Of a stretch of DNA of 64,000 bases, positions 54,330 to 64,000 are shown one piece after another. The notes beneath the pieces are model-generated. The model made no database searches. It was not told the DNA's origin and was given only the letters and a program-made list of their open reading frames with translations. The translations under genes were made by a program, and so were the position numbers. Every line of letters starts with the position of its first letter. Positions within the stretch are counted from its first letter, which is position 1. Origin of the DNA: Pseudeuparius sepicola (lineage: Eukaryota > Arthropoda > Insecta > Coleoptera > Anthribidae); assembly GCA_963920635.1 (NCBI GenBank), contig OY987298.1:149580257-149644256 (forward strand). Direction: 5' to 3'.

Positions 54330-55975
54330 ATAATGCAATTTCATTCATATAGGTATAGTAGGTATAAAAAAATTAAAGGAATAAAGTAGCCACCATTCAA
54401 ACTGCCAATATAGAGTTAAAAATGGCGGCGAATTTAATTTCTTTTCGTTCCCTGCGCCTTGTCCTGCGCAATAGAGCCAAAAGCGGTATATATTAATATC
54501 AGGTAGGTAGGTATATGGTGTTAGTACATGGCTTAAATAAAAGCTTGTTTTTAAAAAGATTTTTCATTTTATTGTGTTATTATCCCCTTTTTTGAATTAA
54601 TTACACATTATATGTTTTATTTTTCGATAAATACTTAAGATGCAAAAACTATCCATTTAGTACCTAAATCCAGTGGTTCGTTCCCAAAATCCCGGGATTA
54701 ATTTTTTTTATCGGGATTGGATTCCCCAGTACTCACATCACATCAGGTATCATAGACGAACGAATAAAATATTTTAACACTGGATATATTATAGGTAAGT
54801 AGGTACCCTATACCACCCCTAGTTCTCAGAGGGGATTTTGTAGATAACAAACTATAAATCACAGCATATTCGTGACAATTTCGGGAATCTCCACCTCAGG
54901 GGTGACAATTAATTGCGCCCCAGCTCATTAGGGATGAGTCAGTGGCAAAGTGGCGTTGCCAAGGCCCTCTGCTCGTTTATCTTCGCCAAGCACAGTGGCG
55001 GCGAATTTCCCAATTTATTTTTATTGTTAGTTGATTTTTCAGTGTAACTTATACCTACATAAGTATAATAATATATTTTGTTCACGTCTCTTTTATACTA
55101 AGTAAACCTACATATCGATTACACCGGGTATCTTAAGGACGGAATTAAAAAGTCATCAAAAGTATAGTTTTCCAGTTAGCTGTAAATAAAATCCTGGTTG
55201 ATACAGGCAACCAAACATACTTTTGATGACGTAGAAACTGCATAGAAAATGGCATTTGAAAAGCAAATTATTATCGAAGATCATATCAATATAACTTGTA
55301 CTTTCTAAAATTTATTTGTGGCGTATACAGATCCATTGAATTTTAATTGGGTTTTTCGCCACCAAACTGGTCAAAAGACAACTTTTTCAAGTTGCCTGGA
55401 AAAGTAATAAATTCTTAACAGTAAATGAACTAAACTTTAAACTTGTAACTCAAAAAAATATCTTCAACAAATTTGTTTTCTGAGCTTTCGGAGAATAAAT
55501 CTTCCTCCTTTCTCAAAGATCATGTCACGTCAAAGTGAAATGACAGATTAATAAATTTCAGGTTAAAATGTCATGACAACAGAAACAATAGTCTAGCCAC
55601 CTGTCTGATATTGTACCCTGTGTTCTCTCTAATTATTATATACTAACTTCTCTTTCAATAAGTGGCGATAATATTTTACTGAATTCCACTGAACATTCAG
55701 CAACACAGTTGTCTGTATTTCCTAGAATAAATGCTAATTCTTTAATTTTTCGTCTATTTCCTCTATTTATTCTTTGATATCTTTTGATTTGGTTAATGTT
55801 ACACCGTACTGATGATTGCCAAATAGCATGAAACACGTGTTTGCGGTTACTAGTTTTTTCTTTTTGTTAACTTTTGAGTGTTTGCCCATTATCACCTTTT
55901 CTTGTAATTATTACATTTACACTCGTTAATAATACTTATATTCAATAAATAAATTAGATACTACTTTGTCTTCGT
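54330..55975. other. No gene called; includes a compact unique island
   Basis: A K-foldback fragment lies at 54535-54565. About 54880-55010 is GC-balanced and unique, with AATTAATTG, TGAGTCA and a GCAAAGTGGCGTTGCC hairpin, which could be a conserved regulatory element. At 55150-55250 GTCATCAAAAGTAT is mirrored by ATACTTTTGATGAC. Confidence 0.35.
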
Positions 55976-56640
55976 ACAGGGTGTCCCAGGTTTTTTATCA
56001 GGACTTTAAAATTTTGTAGAAAATCTCATTGTAAGGTGCGGATAGCTCATATAAACATAGGTCCTAAAGTTCTTCGTTTCAGAGATAAAGGGCGTTGTAG
56101 TTACCTTTTCAAAATTGGATTATGAATTATGGCAATATTTCCCAACATAGTCAAGCTGCTGAACTGAAATTTGGCACTGTTGTGTTTTTGAGGATGGCGA
56201 ATGAGATGAAAAATGTCAATTTCTACGTATCTCACAGAGGGCGCCACTTGCGCTATTTGTTTTCACTCCGTCACTTTTTTTGAGGTTATCTTTTCGGTCT
56301 TGCAGGTCCATCATTTTAGTGCAACAAAAGTGCACTTTTCATAAGGACAAAATCAACCGTTTGGGTTGAAATTTGTCAAACCGTGTCCCAAAACATCTGT
56401 TAACTTCAACATTCGAAACATACAATTTTCACCTACCGCTTTCAAATGTTACAGATCTGATGGACCAATCACAGATAAGCTTTTTTGGACGTGTTGGAAA
56501 ATCAAGCAACCCTTGAAGTTATTTTATTCCAAAACGTCAGGATCTGTCAAATTATGTTATCCAAATACCCGTTTAACAAGATTACACGTTTTATAGAAAA
56601 AAATCACTGTATAAGACTCCAGGGTTAGTAACATTTTGAC
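55976..56640. mobile_element. One-ended foldback terminus
   Basis: CAGGGTGTCCCAGG follows TA at about 55977, but no convincing mirror arm is seen downstream. Confidence 0.3.
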
Positions 56641-56894
56641 AACATCCACTACTATTATCTTTTTTTAGGTTCATTTCTTTTAAAAGGAAGTTGCAACCGC
56701 TTTAATTTTAGTTGTTTACTAATGTGGTGAATTGAAACATTATATCTAAAATTTCATAGAGCAAAAAATAAATTTATATTGAAACGCTGTTCTACGCCAC
56801 TGGCACATACCGGAAGGGTGGTTTCAGTCCAATTAGGGATAATTTGAGAATAGAAGTGAGAATAAAAACAATATGAAAAATTGTTTTCCGTATA

Positions 56895-58099
56895 CAGTGT
56901 GTTTCACTTTAAGTGGCCACAATTCATTATTTTTTCACGGGGCGGCCTATTTTCGAAAACTTTTTTTTAAAAATATGGTACTCCAAAGGCTCTACATCCT
57001 GGTACATGCTATTTTAAAATTCGCCCTTTCCCTAGCCTACTACAATAACAAATAAGACCCCAAAAATGAAGAAAGTATATTAGGCACTTTTTTACGAAAA
57101 AAACAAATATCTCTATCGATTTAAGCACATCTGGATACCCCGAATCCCAAGTTTCAATGTCGTAACTTATACCGAGTGTTCACAATTTAGGTGCAAAAAA
57201 TGAAAAAATCGACTTTTTGAGAGTGCCCTGTGCAAACGATACTGAGTTCCTTCCAAATGTTAGGTTGCCAATGGATTGGGAGTCACCTACTCTATCAATT
57301 TGCACAATATCATCCGCTTATCTTATACAGAGTGTTCATAATAAATACGGAAATATCGAAAAAATCGGTGCGATTATTTTGTTACTACGTGTGCCACGAA
57401 ATTTTAAAAACTAAGTCTATCTTTTTATTCTTGCTTCTAATTTGCAGGAAATATGCATTGTGTTACTTTAAATCAACTCAATTCAAATAAAAATTTTAAA
57501 AATAGCTAATTATTTAATTTTTATTTTTTACAGACTAGTACAGAAAAGTAAGGAAAAATTACAAAAGGTCGGTACATTATTAATTTTTAGAAGCAAGAGT
57601 AAAAAGATAGACTTAGTTTTTAAAATTTCGTGGCACACGTAGTAACAAAATAATACAAATAATTTTTTTTTATATTTTCGTATTTATTATGAACACTCTG
57701 TATTAGATAAGCGGATGATATTGTGCAAATTGATAGAGTAGGTGACTCCCAATCCATTGGCAACCTAACATTTGGAAGGGACTCAGTATCGTTTACACAG
57801 GGCACTCTCAAAATGTCGATTTTTTCATTTTTTGCACCTAAATTGTGAACACTCGGTATAAGTTACGACATTGAAACTTGGGATTCGGGGTATCCAGATG
57901 TGCTTAAATCGATAGAGATATTTGTTGTTTTCGTAAAAAAATGCCTAATATACTTTCTTCATTTTTGAGGTCTTATTTGTTATTGTAGTAGGCTAGGGAA
58001 AGGGCGAATTTTAAAATAGCATGTACCAGGATGTAGAGAGAAAATAGGCCGCCCCATTAAAAAATAATGAATTGTCGCCACTTAAAGTGAAACACACTG
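56895..58099. mobile_element. Foldback FB-10, 1,205 bp, fully palindromic
   Basis: The ends CAGTGTGTTTCACTTTAAG and CTTAAAGTGAAACACACTG are exact inverses next to TA. Arms of about 590 bp mirror to a centre near 57500, including TATCATCCGCTTATC-type blocks. Internal TACAGAGTGTTCATAAT and its mirror suggest another foldback in the middle. No ORF. Confidence 0.85.
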
Positions 58100-58101
58100 T
58101 A

Positions 58102-58697
58102 TATAATATCGCACACTGGTATAGGTAATCGTACATCGTACGCAAACCACATTGAATGGACTAGTCTGGTCATATAGAAAACTGCAGGCAGGCGGATAAT
58201 ATAAGTTTAATAGACTCCTCGGGAATATTTTATTTTTGCCAGTTCCTCTTAGTTTTTAAATAAAAAATAATCCAATATTTTAAGGTGTTACTCCTTTTGC
58301 TCTCAAAAGATGGCGCTAGATACAATCGATGTGCTGAATGTTCTCTGTAGCTATGTTCACACAACCATCCTAGTTATTATTTGTGATTTGTCGATTTTTT
58401 ACAAATCTAACCTATCCTTGGTATACTTCAAACTTCAAACAGTTCAAACTGAAATAATTTTTATTTTGTGATTTTAGTTTTAACGTTATAACAAGTCTTT
58501 TATTATTATCTATATCTACTAAAACCAAAAACGACCTTACTAAAATAATAAACCTATGTAATATTTAGGTATGAAACATAGAAAAGTCTATTATAGGTAT
58601 AAAATCTGGTTGATATATTTGGATACCAGATACTTATTAGATTCCTCTGCCGAAGATGTTAGCCAATAGGTATAATGAATAGTGTATTCGAAATAAT
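58102..58697. other. No gene recognised
   Basis: AT-rich unique sequence. Confidence 0.35.
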
Positions 58698-59314
58698 TAC
58701 CTTTTTCTTGAAATCGGCATTAAAATGTCCCAAAATCGTCATTAAAAGCACAGAAATCGTACAATAATGTAGCCCATTATTGTACGATTTTTTCAATAAG
58801 TAGGCCTTGGCGAGATGTAAACATCAAACGTCAGACGCGGAGAAATCGCCCGTCAAAAGTGACCAAATATTCAAAACCCGGCCGATAAAGGCTCATTTAA
58901 CTTTTCGTACACATTGCGAAATTGTTTCCTATAGAAGCGCAATCCTTCAGTATACATATTTTAGTAAATTTGAAAATCAATAGATTTCTTGTGTCGGCTG
59001 CACAAGAAGCAGCAGTTTGGTTTTTCTGTCAGAAGGTGCCGTACATCATTATACTTGTCGTAGTTAGAGCGATCGGTAAAGTCAAGCAACGCCGCGCGTA
59101 GTCGGTTCGTGGACGGGTGATCCCTTATTATTATTTTCTTGCCTAATAAAACATTTTTTTTCCGATTTCGAGAAAAATATAATATGTACCTCGGCACTGA
59201 AGTTCTTTTTATGACTCATGTGGTTTATTTGCCTCGGCCAGAGGCCTCAGCAACTAAACTCCACATGAGTCATAAAAAGTTGAACTTCAGTGCCTTGGTA
59301 CATAAATAACTATT
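58698..59314 (+). mobile_element. Composite repeat R1, copy G (reference copy)
   Basis: The most complete uninterrupted copy: TIR segment from TTTTTCTTGAAATCGGC to CCGATTTCGAGAAAAATAT, then the palindrome TATGTACCTCGGCACTGAAG to its mirror, then CATAAATAACTATT. It shows the empty target for element A. Confidence 0.8.
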
Positions 59315-59361
59315 AATGTAAGTACTTATTTAGGTAAATACCAAGCTATAATTTTATTTCA

Positions 59362-59559
59362 ATGTATTTCTTTCCTACCCAACTTGAAGAAGACACAATA
59401 AATTGGGGAAAATTCTTACAATGTCCACGTATTCGCCTTCAATTAAAACTTGACGTTCTACCCCATATTTTTTCATCCAAAATTCCAAAAAAGAGGAAAA
59501 GAAGCATTTTAAAAAGGAAGAATTTATCGAGGAAGAACATAATGGCGAGGACAAAATAA
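59362..59559 (+). pseudogene. Possible THAP-domain C-terminal fragment
   Basis: An open frame contains RLQLKLDVLPHIFSSKIPKK, resembling the end of a THAP zinc finger (LKxDAVPxIF) followed by a basic tail. The zinc ligands are not all visible, so this is at best a fragment of a THAP/P-element-type protein. Confidence 0.3.
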
Positions 59560-60254
59560 TACATAAATAGATAGATCAAATATCCATGATACTTATTATC
59601 ATGGCAAATGTGTAGGTACCTATATTTACATAACTTGTAAGCAAGAATATTTACTTCCTCATACAATATTAAAAATATATCAATTTACCCACCCTTGTAC
59701 TTTCACTGTTCTATTTTCTGTTGAAAATAGATCTAAATTTTGTTTATATAATCGGTGCAACACATCTATTGTCACCATAATAGGAATAGATTGTTAGAAT
59801 AAGCTTTTTCAAAACTCCACTCCATACTTTCTGCAGATTTTTATTAAACTTCAAGAGGACACTTTCACAAGCACTAAATGGAAAATATGTTTTCAAATAA
59901 ACAAAATATGTATACTGAAATACAGTGGTATACCTACCCTCCAGGTCTTTGTATCCAACAACAGGGACATCTGAAGCAATCAGTTTTATTCTTAGAATCC
60001 ATCCTCATCTAGCAGATAGCAGGTAACCATACTTTAAGCTGTCATTCTGTCATACTGTCAGCCCACAAATCATTAACCAATTAGGTTCCCTGAAGTTGCC
60101 GCACGCGGTTTTGATACAGACCCATGGATACATTATAATGTCGGTAAAGAAGATTACTACTACCTTAAATATCTTGGTATTTTCAAGATTTTGGATATTT
60201 ATCTTATGGACAAGGGGCTTTTAGGGAACTAAAGCGTTGGGTGAAGATGTACAG
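59560..60254. other. No gene recognised
   Basis: AT-rich unique sequence. Confidence 0.35.
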
Positions 60255-60258
60255 TCAA

Positions 60259-60614
60259 AGTCTATCCAAGTTACAGCGGCAGTAGATATAAACAAAGTCA
60301 CATGACCGCCTTGCGATCGATTACCAGGGTCGGACTAATATGAGATAATTGTAATTCTGAACTAATTCTTTTAGAAGTTCTAAAATTTGTGTTTCTACCT
60401 TTCGTGGATCTTTATAAATTTCCTTAAATTAAGTAGCAAAATAAATTTACAGAATATACTGCTCGCGATCCGATCTAAAATATGCAGGAAACTCGACTGA
60501 GGGAAGAGCCGGCCCTGCATTCTGCTTGACATTTTATGACGGCCAGACCAATAAGAGAATAGGTCACGTGGTGGCCAATGTTTTGATCCACTGCCTCTGT
60601 AACTTGGATAGACT
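60259..60614. mobile_element. Small foldback, about 355 bp
   Basis: AAGTCTATCCAAGTTACAG is mirrored by CTGTAACTTGGATAGACTT. Inner arms include GTCACATGACCGCC and GGTCACGTGGTGGCC. The open frame in it is a shadow. Confidence 0.55.
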
Positions 60615-60619
60615 TTTAG

Positions 60620-61026
60620 ACGACTGTAGTTCACCATTGCAATCATCAAATTAATTTTTAAAATTTAATCGTACTAGCCCATTATTAATTTTTTCTGGTA
60701 TAGACATAACACCTAATAAATATTTCAGTAAAGGCGCATTTTCCGCAGATACCTGTTTATTGATAAAATGTGCGGCAATATAACGAAATTACGCAACAGG
60801 AAGTAGGGAGTCAAGTTTAACTCGTCCACGTTTCGCAATTCGCTCTACTTACGTTATTTTTTATTTACTATTTACACCAGTGCGGTGGGCTGAAGGTCAA
60901 CCGCAGGAAGCGAATAGAAAAAATGCAATTTTAGTATCATATTATTATGCACAAGCGACTTTATTGAAACAACAGAGAACCAAGAACCAAACGTTGAAAA
61001 TAAGAAATTTCCATTTATTTTATATA
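60620..61026. other. No gene recognised
   Basis: Unique sequence. 60780-60920 is slightly GC-richer but has no supported ORF. Confidence 0.3.
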
Positions 61027-63185
61027 TGGTTTTGATCCGGAACACCCCTAATATAAAATTGTGAAACGCTGTACGATTTTGATGATTTCTTTTATGTATT
61101 GTAGGAAGTGTTCACTATTCCACGACCTGCTATATGATTTTGTTTCGATGCGATTTTTTGGAAAATCCTATTAGGGATTTTTTTTATCGGAAATCTGGTA
61201 ATGTAGCTTTATTCGGCACCCCCTGAAACCCCAATGTCCCAAATTTAATTAATTTACTTCTCCGACTAACATTTCTACACGACTCTTTAAAATGCATGTC
61301 ACAGTCTATCACATAGGAAAAGTGAAGCCTTGAGGGGAAGTTTGTTTTCTGTATACTCCAAGGAGACCACATAAGTGGGCTGGTACAAGGTTATGTTATA
61401 TGTCAGTGTCCAACTGCCATCAGGTTTTATGTGACATGCCATAGTGCCATAGATTCTAAAGGAGGCAAAATATTTCCCATCATAATTCACAATTTTTAAG
61501 TTTTCTAACTTCCAGATACTCAGATGTGTCAATTAAAGGTAATGCGGCCGCCTGTAGTATATATAAGTGGTCCCAATAATTGCAACCAGATTTTTCCTGT
61601 ATCACCTTTAGTAATCCTACAATTCCCATTACGTGGGCATTACGTATAAGTAGGTAGTTCAAAACAAATCGTATTTCGAAAATTTTAAATTATTAAGCAG
61701 GTAGCTTCAGTCAGGTCTTTTTTAAAGAGTTTTTATCTACGACTACAAGTTTATTTTAAGTTTGTGAGGTACGTTGGGAGAGAAATAAAATTACAAAAAT
61801 TTTATAACGAACACCGAGAAAAACTACATCATTAGAACTACTAGACCTAATCTTATTAGTCCATCCCGAAATCTGTGAAAGTTCTTTGGGTAGATACATT
61901 CAACAAGGGAAGAAAGTTCAAGTACACATATTATTACAAATGGTTTCAGGAACCTGGTAACAAGGTGCAATAGCGACAAATTCTTAAATAAGCAAAATCG
62001 GCACTACTGGCTTACCATACTTACCTATTACTTAAAATGGTGGAAATAATGGGTGGAAATCAATTTCAACTATAAAATAAATTTGTTTCGTTAGACAGTT
62101 GCCATATTCTGCACTTGTAGACACAACATTGCCAAGTCTAATTTTAAGAAACCATGGAAACCATTATTAATTTTTACTAGCAATGAAAGTACCTACCTGT
62201 TATACATATTTGTAGATTCTCCAATAAAGTGGCATACTTGGCATCACTGATACCATCAGAATGAGGAAAGAATAGGCCTCACTTTGGACAGTATAATGCT
62301 GGGTCCCCTTACTTTAAAGAGTCCCTGGAACAACCTTATTCAAAACTGCCCAAAAATGTGGTATTAATAAAGAAAACGGGAAAGTACACCGTTTTATCTT
62401 CTTAAAATAATGCTTAAATATGTCATATTTTTTAAGGATGATTTTTCGATACGATATGTTAAAAAATGCTATTAGCAAATTTTTACATAAAATCTGGCAA
62501 CGTAGCTTCAATCAGCACTCCCAAATATTCCAAGTTTTCTGAATTTACCTCGCCAACTAAAATTTCTATAGGGCCTTATAATTGTTTTTTATTTTAAATT
62601 AAAAATCAGGAGTGCTTTGGAAATGTTTCAAAATCGGATAAACTTAATCGAAACGTCAATAAAATGTCCCACTAATAAAGAAAACGGAAAACAAATACAA
62701 TCCTACCGTTTTAAAATAATACTTAAATATGGCATATTATTCTTCACAGATCACAGAAAATATGCCATACTTAGGTATTATCTTACAACGCTACGATAGT
62801 GTTCTTTTTCTATTTTCTTTATTAATGGGACATTTTTGGGATGATTAGATTAAGTTTACCCGATTTTCAAATATTTCCAAAGAATTCCTGATTTTTAATT
62901 AAAAAAAAATAAAAAAATACAATTTCCCCAAATTTAAGCCCCTGTAGAAATGATAGTCGGCGAAATAAATTAATAAAACTTGGGACATTAGGGTTTCAGG
63001 TAGTACTGATAAATCTACGTCGCGAGGTTTCCGGAAAAAAAATTCCTAATAGCAAAAAATCGCATCGAAAAAAAAATTGTAGCAGGCTGTGGAATAGTGA
63101 TGCACCATAACGATAATATCGTTATGTCCCCGTGCAGCGCATCACAATTTTACAAGGATGTTACGGATCAAATCTGAACACCCTG
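61027..63185. mobile_element. Foldback FB-11, interrupted by family G
   Basis: Left arm 61027-61280 mirrors 62935-63185, with shared blocks such as TTGATCCGGAACA and ACTATTCCAC. The right end is GTTCAACACCCTG-like, followed by TA; the left end is eroded. G copy 4 splits the left side. The centre (62400-62830) holds a further GAAAACGG...CCGTTTT palindrome. Confidence 0.7.
61281..62332 (+). mobile_element. Family G, copy 4 (nested in FB-11)
   Basis: It starts CGACTCTTTAAAATGCATG (a shortened left end) and ends AAAGAGTCCCTGG. Collinear with copies 2 and 3, no ORF. Confidence 0.78.
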
Positions 63186-63189
63186 TATA

Positions 63190-64000
63190 GGTACATATCA
63201 TATTTATATGTATTTCGCTTTTATACATATACCTATCTATAGCCCACCCCACTTGGGCAATTACAATCCTAAATTGGATTCTGGTGTGTCTGCAGCTCTT
63301 TTTGTTTGTGAAGATGGGCTCGAGCCTTGGAGGGTGGAAACCTGATATTTATGGACAACTTTATAAAGGGGAGGAAATATTATGAAGGACTCTGGAAGCT
63401 ATTGGAAACAAAATAATGATCTTGTATTTGTCTTATTCGGGTATTGATAAGTAACTCGAATTTTTTTTATCATAAATTTTATAAATAAATGTATTGCGTC
63501 CCTATCACTAATAATGTTTCACATCCTCACAATGTCAGACAAATAATAAACATAGACTAATAATTCAATACAATACAGAATACAGACCCCGCCAATATAA
63601 AAAATGTTTAGTAACATTATTTGTCTGAGTTAGTACCTAACAGAAATCTAAAACAGAACAATGCAATTATTGCACCATTGCCAAACTTCTTAATAAATTT
63701 ATCTTGTACTTACGAAAGAAATGTATTACCAACGTTAGAAAACATCAATTTGGAACGATAAGTTGATATCTACAATCTGCATATAGTAAAAATTTGATCA
63801 GTTATCATTTTAACAATAAATTTTACTGATTTTGTGAATTTACTGATCCTACTTGGTCTATAAATAATATCCTTAATAAATCGCTTATTCTGGCTAACGT
63901 GGCAACGTTGCACGAGCTCTTTGTGATCGATGCGCATTTGCTTTATTATACCCCAACAGCTGATCCAGAGTTCGCTGAGTTTTCGCCGGTTTGCGTTGAT
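63190..64000. other. No gene recognised
   Basis: AT-rich to the window end. No element boundaries or coding potential recognised. Confidence 0.4.

Noticed and set aside
1..64000. CRISPR arrays, operons, ribosome binding sites, rRNA genes
   Set aside because: None seen. The sequence is eukaryotic in character, and the repeats are transposon-type rather than regularly spaced.

Overview
This 64-kb window looks like intergenic or intronic DNA from a large, transposon-packed insect genome. It is AT-rich, and long bacterial-type ORFs and operons are absent. It holds animal-type mobile elements: Merlin, hAT, Tc1/mariner-like foldbacks, a jockey-like LINE tail and Penelope-type hammerhead ribozymes. 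Short GTAGGTACCTAC-like strings are common, as in many insect genomes. I cannot name the species.

The only long intact protein-coding gene is a transposase at 2469-3458. It sits in a complete 1,524-bp Merlin (IS1016/IS1595-type) element at 2079-3602, with matching terminal inverted repeats and a perfect 8-bp target duplication. The best evidence for a host gene is a minus-strand first coding exon (18741-18824, phase-0 donor) below a very GC/CpG-rich promoter with CCAAT and GC boxes (about 18870-19140). Weaker candidate exons lie at 4635-4813, 33671-33774 and 51067-51183.

Much of the rest is layered transposable elements. The main class is a set of 0.1-1.9-kb foldback elements: 865-1902, 8169-8503, 25745-27186, 29816-29944, 35624-36345, 37673-38537, 41773-43140, 43145-44273, 48570-50451, 56895-58099 and 61027-63185. 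Most share only their outermost bases (CAGGGTG or CAGTGTG/CACTGTG next to TA). Their long arms are unrelated and often nearly span the element. hAT elements with 8-bp target duplications lie at 19432-19944, 27385-28886, 44598-45668, 45893-46940 and 51860-52993. The last three derive from one internally deleted parent. A TIR element with a DUF4817 helix-turn-helix ORF lies at 31062-32211. A long-TIR element with a transposase start codon in each TIR spans 13735-17994.

Several families occur as fixed two-part modules, a TIR segment plus an adjacent palindrome or array: the 600-bp repeat at 15131-16868, 22348, 23913, 36706 and 58698; the family at 7591, 37059 and 46997; and the foldback plus GCCAT/CRE array at 9843 and 40480. 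Nested insertions and one empty site (45751-45820) give a relative order of events and confirm the TA target for one foldback. Four hammerhead ribozyme motifs with intact cores are visible. Two sit in opposite arms of a 630-bp inverted repeat at 22992-23625.
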